64,000 nt of DNA from positions 62,001 to 126,000 of the forward strand of contig JAEUUZ010000025.1 of the NCBI GenBank assembly GCA_016786765.1, written 5' to 3'. The position numbers and the translations under genes are program-made. This document shows, piece by piece, positions 60,853-64,000 of the stretch (its first letter is position 1; the number at the start of each line of letters is the position of its first letter). The notes beneath the pieces were generated by a model. It saw nothing but the letters and a program-made list of their open reading frames with translations. It made no database searches and was not told where the DNA came from. This DNA comes from Chitinophagales bacterium. GTDB taxonomy: Bacteria > Bacteroidota > Bacteroidia > Chitinophagales > LD1.

Positions 60853-63033
60853 ATGACAAAAAAGAAATTACCTCAGCGTAAGCAAAAACAAACCTCAAAA
60901 CGACACCTCAAAGGGGCAAACGAAACATCAGAAACTATTTTCAGTATTATCAAACACCTCGGTTTAAAAGCCGATTTGAAGTCCATTTTTGACATCGCAC
61001 TCGATACATTCACACAGGCTGATATAGTATCGGCATTAGACAAATTAGAGCAACAAGCTAAAATTACCGTTCACCAACGGGGCCGAATAGAAGTTTTATC
61101 GAAAAAGAGACCGGAAAAGACGGCCATGGGAAAAGTATTGGTGGGCACAATCGACATTACAAGAACCGGAGCAGCTTATGTTAAGGTTCAGAAATTAGAT
61201 AGAGATGTGTTTATTATGGAACGCAATACCGGTGGCGCTTTGCAAGGAGATACTGTAGAAGTGCAATTGCGGGGCGGGAAAACCGGTAGGCCGGAAGGCA
61301 TTGTAACAGCCATAGTGAAACGCTCACAAGAAAGTTTTGAAGGCACAGTGCATCAAAACAAAACCGGATTTTATTTCCGTCCGCTCGAAAACCGGATTCG
61401 TAAAATTTTCCACTTAGACGATGCCGCTTGTGCTGATATTAAAGAAGGGCAACGCGTAATTGCGCGGATTTTGCGTTGGAAGCAAGAGCATGGAAAGCCT
61501 GATGCAGAAATTGTAGAAGTACTCAGTCATCAATCGATGTCGGATATAGAAATGAAGCGTATTCTGATTCAGAACGGTTTTCATATTGATTTCCCAAGCG
61601 AAGTAATGCAGGAATGTGCAGCCATTTCGGATGTGATTTCTCCAGAAGAAATTAAGAAACGGACCGATTACCGCGATATTCTCACCATTACGATTGACCC
61701 CGCTGATGCCAAAGATTTTGATGATGCGATTTCGTACCGCATTTTACAGAATGGCGATTATGAAGTGGGTGTACACATTGCCGATGTGGCGCATTACATC
61801 AAGAAAGGAAGTGCATTAGATAAAGAAGGGGAGCGCAGAACTACTTCGGTGTATTTACCGGATCGTGTTTGTCCGATGTTGCCAGAACGACTATCCAACG
61901 AATTGTGTTCGTTACGCCCCAATGAAGATAAACTCACCTTTGCCGCTATTTTTACGTTTTCTCCTGAAACATTGGAAATGCTCACCTTCAGCATTGCAAA
62001 AACGATTATACATTCGAAACGAAGATTTTCGTATGAAGAAGTACAAGAAGTACTGGAGACCAAGAATGGCGATTATGTGAATGAGTTATTGACTTTAGAT
62101 AAAATCGCGAAAAACATTCGCAAGTTACGTACTGCAAAAGGCGCTATTTCGTTTGAAAAGCCTGAAGTGCGCTTTAAATTAGACGCCACCGGAAAGCCGA
62201 TTGGTATCTACACGAAGGTGAGGAAAGATGCGCATTTGTTGATTGAAGACTTTATGTTGCTCGCGAATGAATCGATTGCAAAATTTGGTTCGAAGTTGAA
62301 AGTTGGAGCAACACATCAACCTTTTGTTTATCGTGTACATGATAAGCCCGATGCCGGAAAGCTAGAGCAGTTCTCGGAGATAGCCAAACGTTTTGGTTAT
62401 AATGTGAATTTCAAAAGTGCGGAAGAAGTGGCCGGTGCCATGAATATTTTATTGAAAAAGGTAGAAGGTAAACCCGAGCAGAATGTATTGGAAAGCTTGG
62501 CGATTCGCTCGATGGCGAAGGCAGAGTACACTACAAAGAACATTGGGCATTATGGTTTGGCAATGGAATTTTATACGCACTTTACTTCACCGATTCGAAG
62601 ATATCCGGATGTGTTAGTGCACCGCTTAGTTTTTGAATCGATGAACGATAACCACGCGTTTATTGCACGAGAAGAATTAGAAGAGGCATGCCGCAACAGT
62701 TCATTAATGGAACGCAAAGCCATGGATGCGGAACGCGAAGCCACGAAATACAAACAAGTAGAATTCTTGCAAGACAGAATTGGCGAGACCTTTGATGGCA
62801 TTATCACCGGAGTTATTGCACGAGGTATTTTTGTAGAACTCACCGAAAATAAATGCGAAGGCTTTATTTCGGTAGATAATTTGGGCAACGATTCATTCCA
62901 ATTCGATGAGAAAACCATTTCATTGAAAGGGTATAAAACGAAATTGAATTTCCGATTAGGCGATCAGTTGCGTGTTACGGTAAAGAATACGAATTTGGCG
63001 GAACGGAAGATCGATTTTGAGTTGGAGATATAG
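60853..63033 (+). CDS. rnr: Ribonuclease R
   Basis: 726 residues from the ATG at 60853. A longer open frame upstream overlaps tRNA-Cys on the other strand and is rejected. RNase R degrades structured RNA 3' to 5'. Basic N-terminus, cold-shock domains (about 85-230), the RNB catalytic centre IDPADAKDFDD (residues 281-291), and an S1 domain at the C-terminus (GETFDGIITGVIARGIFVELTENKCEGFI). Downstream genes begin after 80 bases. Confidence 0.95.
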   Translation: MTKKKLPQRKQKQTSKRHLKGANETSETIFSIIKHLGLKADLKSIFDIALDTFTQADIVSALDKLEQQAKITVHQRGRIEVLSKKRPEKTAMGKVLVGTIDITRTGAAYVKVQKLDRDVFIMERNTGGALQGDTVEVQLRGGKTGRPEGIVTAIVKRSQESFEGTVHQNKTGFYFRPLENRIRKIFHLDDAACADIKEGQRVIARILRWKQEHGKPDAEIVEVLSHQSMSDIEMKRILIQNGFHIDFPSEVMQECAAISDVISPEEIKKRTDYRDILTITIDPADAKDFDDAISYRILQNGDYEVGVHIADVAHYIKKGSALDKEGERRTTSVYLPDRVCPMLPERLSNELCSLRPNEDKLTFAAIFTFSPETLEMLTFSIAKTIIHSKRRFSYEEVQEVLETKNGDYVNELLTLDKIAKNIRKLRTAKGAISFEKPEVRFKLDATGKPIGIYTKVRKDAHLLIEDFMLLANESIAKFGSKLKVGATHQPFVYRVHDKPDAGKLEQFSEIAKRFGYNVNFKSAEEVAGAMNILLKKVEGKPEQNVLESLAIRSMAKAEYTTKNIGHYGLAMEFYTHFTSPIRRYPDVLVHRLVFESMNDNHAFIAREELEEACRNSSLMERKAMDAEREATKYKQVEFLQDRIGETFDGIITGVIARGIFVELTENKCEGFISVDNLGNDSFQFDEKTISLKGYKTKLNFRLGDQLRVTVKNTNLAERKIDFELEI

Positions 63034-63113
63034 TTGTCAAAGCTATTTTCCTGTATAAAGTTGTTTATAAATTGTGGTTTTTATTTCTAAATACAATTCA
63101 TTAAATTTGAATC

Positions 63114-63350
63114 ATGCCAACTGTCTTAGATGTAAATGGATATCGGTTTAAGTTTTTTAGTAATGAAAATGATGAGCCACAGCATATTCATATTACAAAA
63201 GGCGATGGAAATTCAAAGTATTGGCTTGTTCCAAAATGTGAAGAAGCCTATTCTTATGGTTTTACAGCCCAAGAAAGAAAAGCTATTAAGGGTTTAGTCA
63301 TTAAACATCAGGAATTTTTAATAAAAAAGTGGAATGAGTACTTCAAATAA
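63114..63350 (+). CDS. DUF4160 protein
   Basis: 78 residues. DUF4160 blocks GYRFKFFSNENDEPQHIHI and YGFTAQERKAIKGLVIKHQEFLIKKW. Overlaps the DUF2442 gene by 17 bases. Such DUF4160-DUF2442 pairs are common mobile small gene pairs, thought to be toxin-antitoxin-like; the role is unproven. Confidence 0.88.
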   Translation: MPTVLDVNGYRFKFFSNENDEPQHIHITKGDGNSKYWLVPKCEEAYSYGFTAQERKAIKGLVIKHQEFLIKKWNEYFK

Positions 63351-63687
63351 AAAAATAGTCAACAAAGCTTCAACTGACCCAATTGAAAAATTGATTTATG
63401 AGCATGGTCTTAGGATAACTCATGTGGTTGCATTAAAAAAGCAAGATATGCTTATTGCTTTTTTAAACAATAGCGTTACTGTTCCAGTAAAGTTATCTTC
63501 CTTTCCTTTGCTGAAAAAAGCAAATCAAACACAGTTAGATGAATGGAAGCTTATAAGTAAAGGTATTGGAATTGAATGGCCTCAACTTGATGAAGATATT
63601 TCTCTTAAAGGTTTAATAAAAGAGCTTATTCTTATGAATACTTTAAAGTTTGTAAAGGGAGAATACTCAAATTCATTAGCAGCTTAA
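63334..63687 (+). CDS. DUF2442 protein
   Basis: 117 residues. The core ALKKQDMLIAFLNNSVTVPVKLSSFPLLKKANQTQLDEWKLISKGIGIEWPQLDEDISLKGLI is the DUF2442 fold. The start is inside the DUF4160 end, so the two are translationally coupled. In such pairs DUF2442 is the presumed antitoxin/regulator. The C-terminus adds about 20 residues to the usual domain. Confidence 0.88.
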   Translation: MSTSNKKIVNKASTDPIEKLIYEHGLRITHVVALKKQDMLIAFLNNSVTVPVKLSSFPLLKKANQTQLDEWKLISKGIGIEWPQLDEDISLKGLIKELILMNTLKFVKGEYSNSLAA

Positions 63688-63721
63688 GTTTTTACAATTA
63701 TTTATTCCTTGCCATAGCTCG

Positions 63722-63790
63722 TGTCCCGCGCGAAGTCTCTATCAATATTTATTGAGATTTCTCCACTCGGGGACTCGGTCGGAAAGACGA
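63722..63790. repeat. Intergenic repeat element (GAGAAATCTC-type)
   Basis: Reading on the minus strand, TCTTTCCGACCGAGTCCC, then GAGTGGAGAAATCTCAA, then GAGACTTCGCGCGGGACACG: a composition and word set seen in dispersed intergenic repeats of many bacteria (TTTCGACCGAG...GAGAAATCTC). It sits between convergent genes, a usual place for such elements. The TCAATATTTATTGA core is a short inverted repeat. Confidence 0.55.
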
Positions 63791-63841
63791 ATATATCTTT
63801 CGAAAACATCTAGTAACAAATAAAATCATGGGCAAAGCACC

Positions 63842-64000
63842 TTACTTGTAAATTGTACTGTCGGCAATCAAAGTCCAAATTTGATTCCCTTTGCTATTGG
63901 TATTTGCAGGTGTGCATTCAAACAAGTTAACATGATCGTACATTAAATTCTGGGATTGAAAGCTACCACTGGTAATGGATAACGAATCTATCAATTGGAG
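63842..64000 (-). CDS. C-terminal fragment of an unknown protein, cut by window edge
   Basis: The last 52 codons of a minus-strand gene (ends ...QIWTLIADSTIYK, stop at 63842-63844) that continues beyond position 64000. The fragment (NLMYDHVNLFECTPANTNSKGNQIW) is too short to place. The repeat element lies just after its stop codon. Confidence 0.5.
   Translation of the reverse strand, partial: LQLIDSLSITSGSFQSQNLMYDHVNLFECTPANTNSKGNQIWTLIADSTIYK

Overview
The window looks like chromosomal DNA of a member of the Bacteroidota, probably of the Chitinophagales/Sphingobacteriales kind. The evidence is: secreted proteins with type IX secretion (T9SS) sorting tails of both type A and type B; a PorP/SprF protein with an OmpA/PD40 partner; a TonB-dependent receptor; GSCFA, DUF4159, DUF2520 and YtxJ-type proteins; AT-rich DNA; almost no Shine-Dalgarno sequences; and promoter boxes of the TAnnTTTG type. 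Most of the window is housekeeping DNA in short operons on both strands, separated by strong hairpin terminators, many of them shared by convergent genes. No insertion sequence, phage, CRISPR array or rRNA was seen.

Layout. 1-3.6 kb: a partial subtilisin-like protease, a T9SS cargo protein and a lipoprotein. 3.7-9 kb (minus strand): trigger factor behind tRNA-Leu, an HTTM membrane protein, thymidylate synthase, a DUF4349 lipoprotein. 9.8-13.7 kb: EF-P, L32 and YceD (translation), a T9SS cargo protein, PurB. 13.8-20 kb (plus): CcmE and CcmF (cytochrome c maturation), a DUF2520 protein, a UbiA prenyltransferase, Maf, and a MerR regulator with a cobalamin-type sensor domain. 20-25 kb: GSCFA protein, QueD-like enzyme, and a putative iron-regulated pair of a TonB receptor and a di-heme peroxidase behind two palindromic operators. 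26-32 kb: M1 peptidase with a T9SS tail, a cystathionine beta-synthase-like enzyme, a Cys-cluster protein, Der, the bacillithiol-linked YtxJ protein and tiny lipoproteins.

32.4-41.3 kb (plus): an Mpl-like ligase and an exonuclease, then eight tightly overlapping genes that form a small type II polyketide/aryl-polyene-like cluster: thioesterase, two intact ketosynthases, two degenerate ketosynthase-like partners, an acyl carrier protein, a flavoenzyme with all the halogenase motifs, and a polysaccharide deacetylase. No ketoreductase, dehydratase or starter-unit gene is present, so the pathway must borrow those functions. This is the most interesting locus of the window.

41.4-53 kb: a DUF1287 protein, a secreted protein carrying only the soluble DUF2723-like domain, DnaK, PanB, and a T9SS trio (type B cargo, PorP/SprF, OmpA). 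53-64 kb: RsmE, DnaG, a retropepsin-like protease, a DUF4159 protein, a minus-strand accessory operon (YjzC-like peptide, papain-like protease, two membrane proteins of unknown role), an orphan LuxR-type response regulator, tRNA-Cys, RNase R, a DUF4160/DUF2442 pair, and a genome-type intergenic repeat before a truncated gene.
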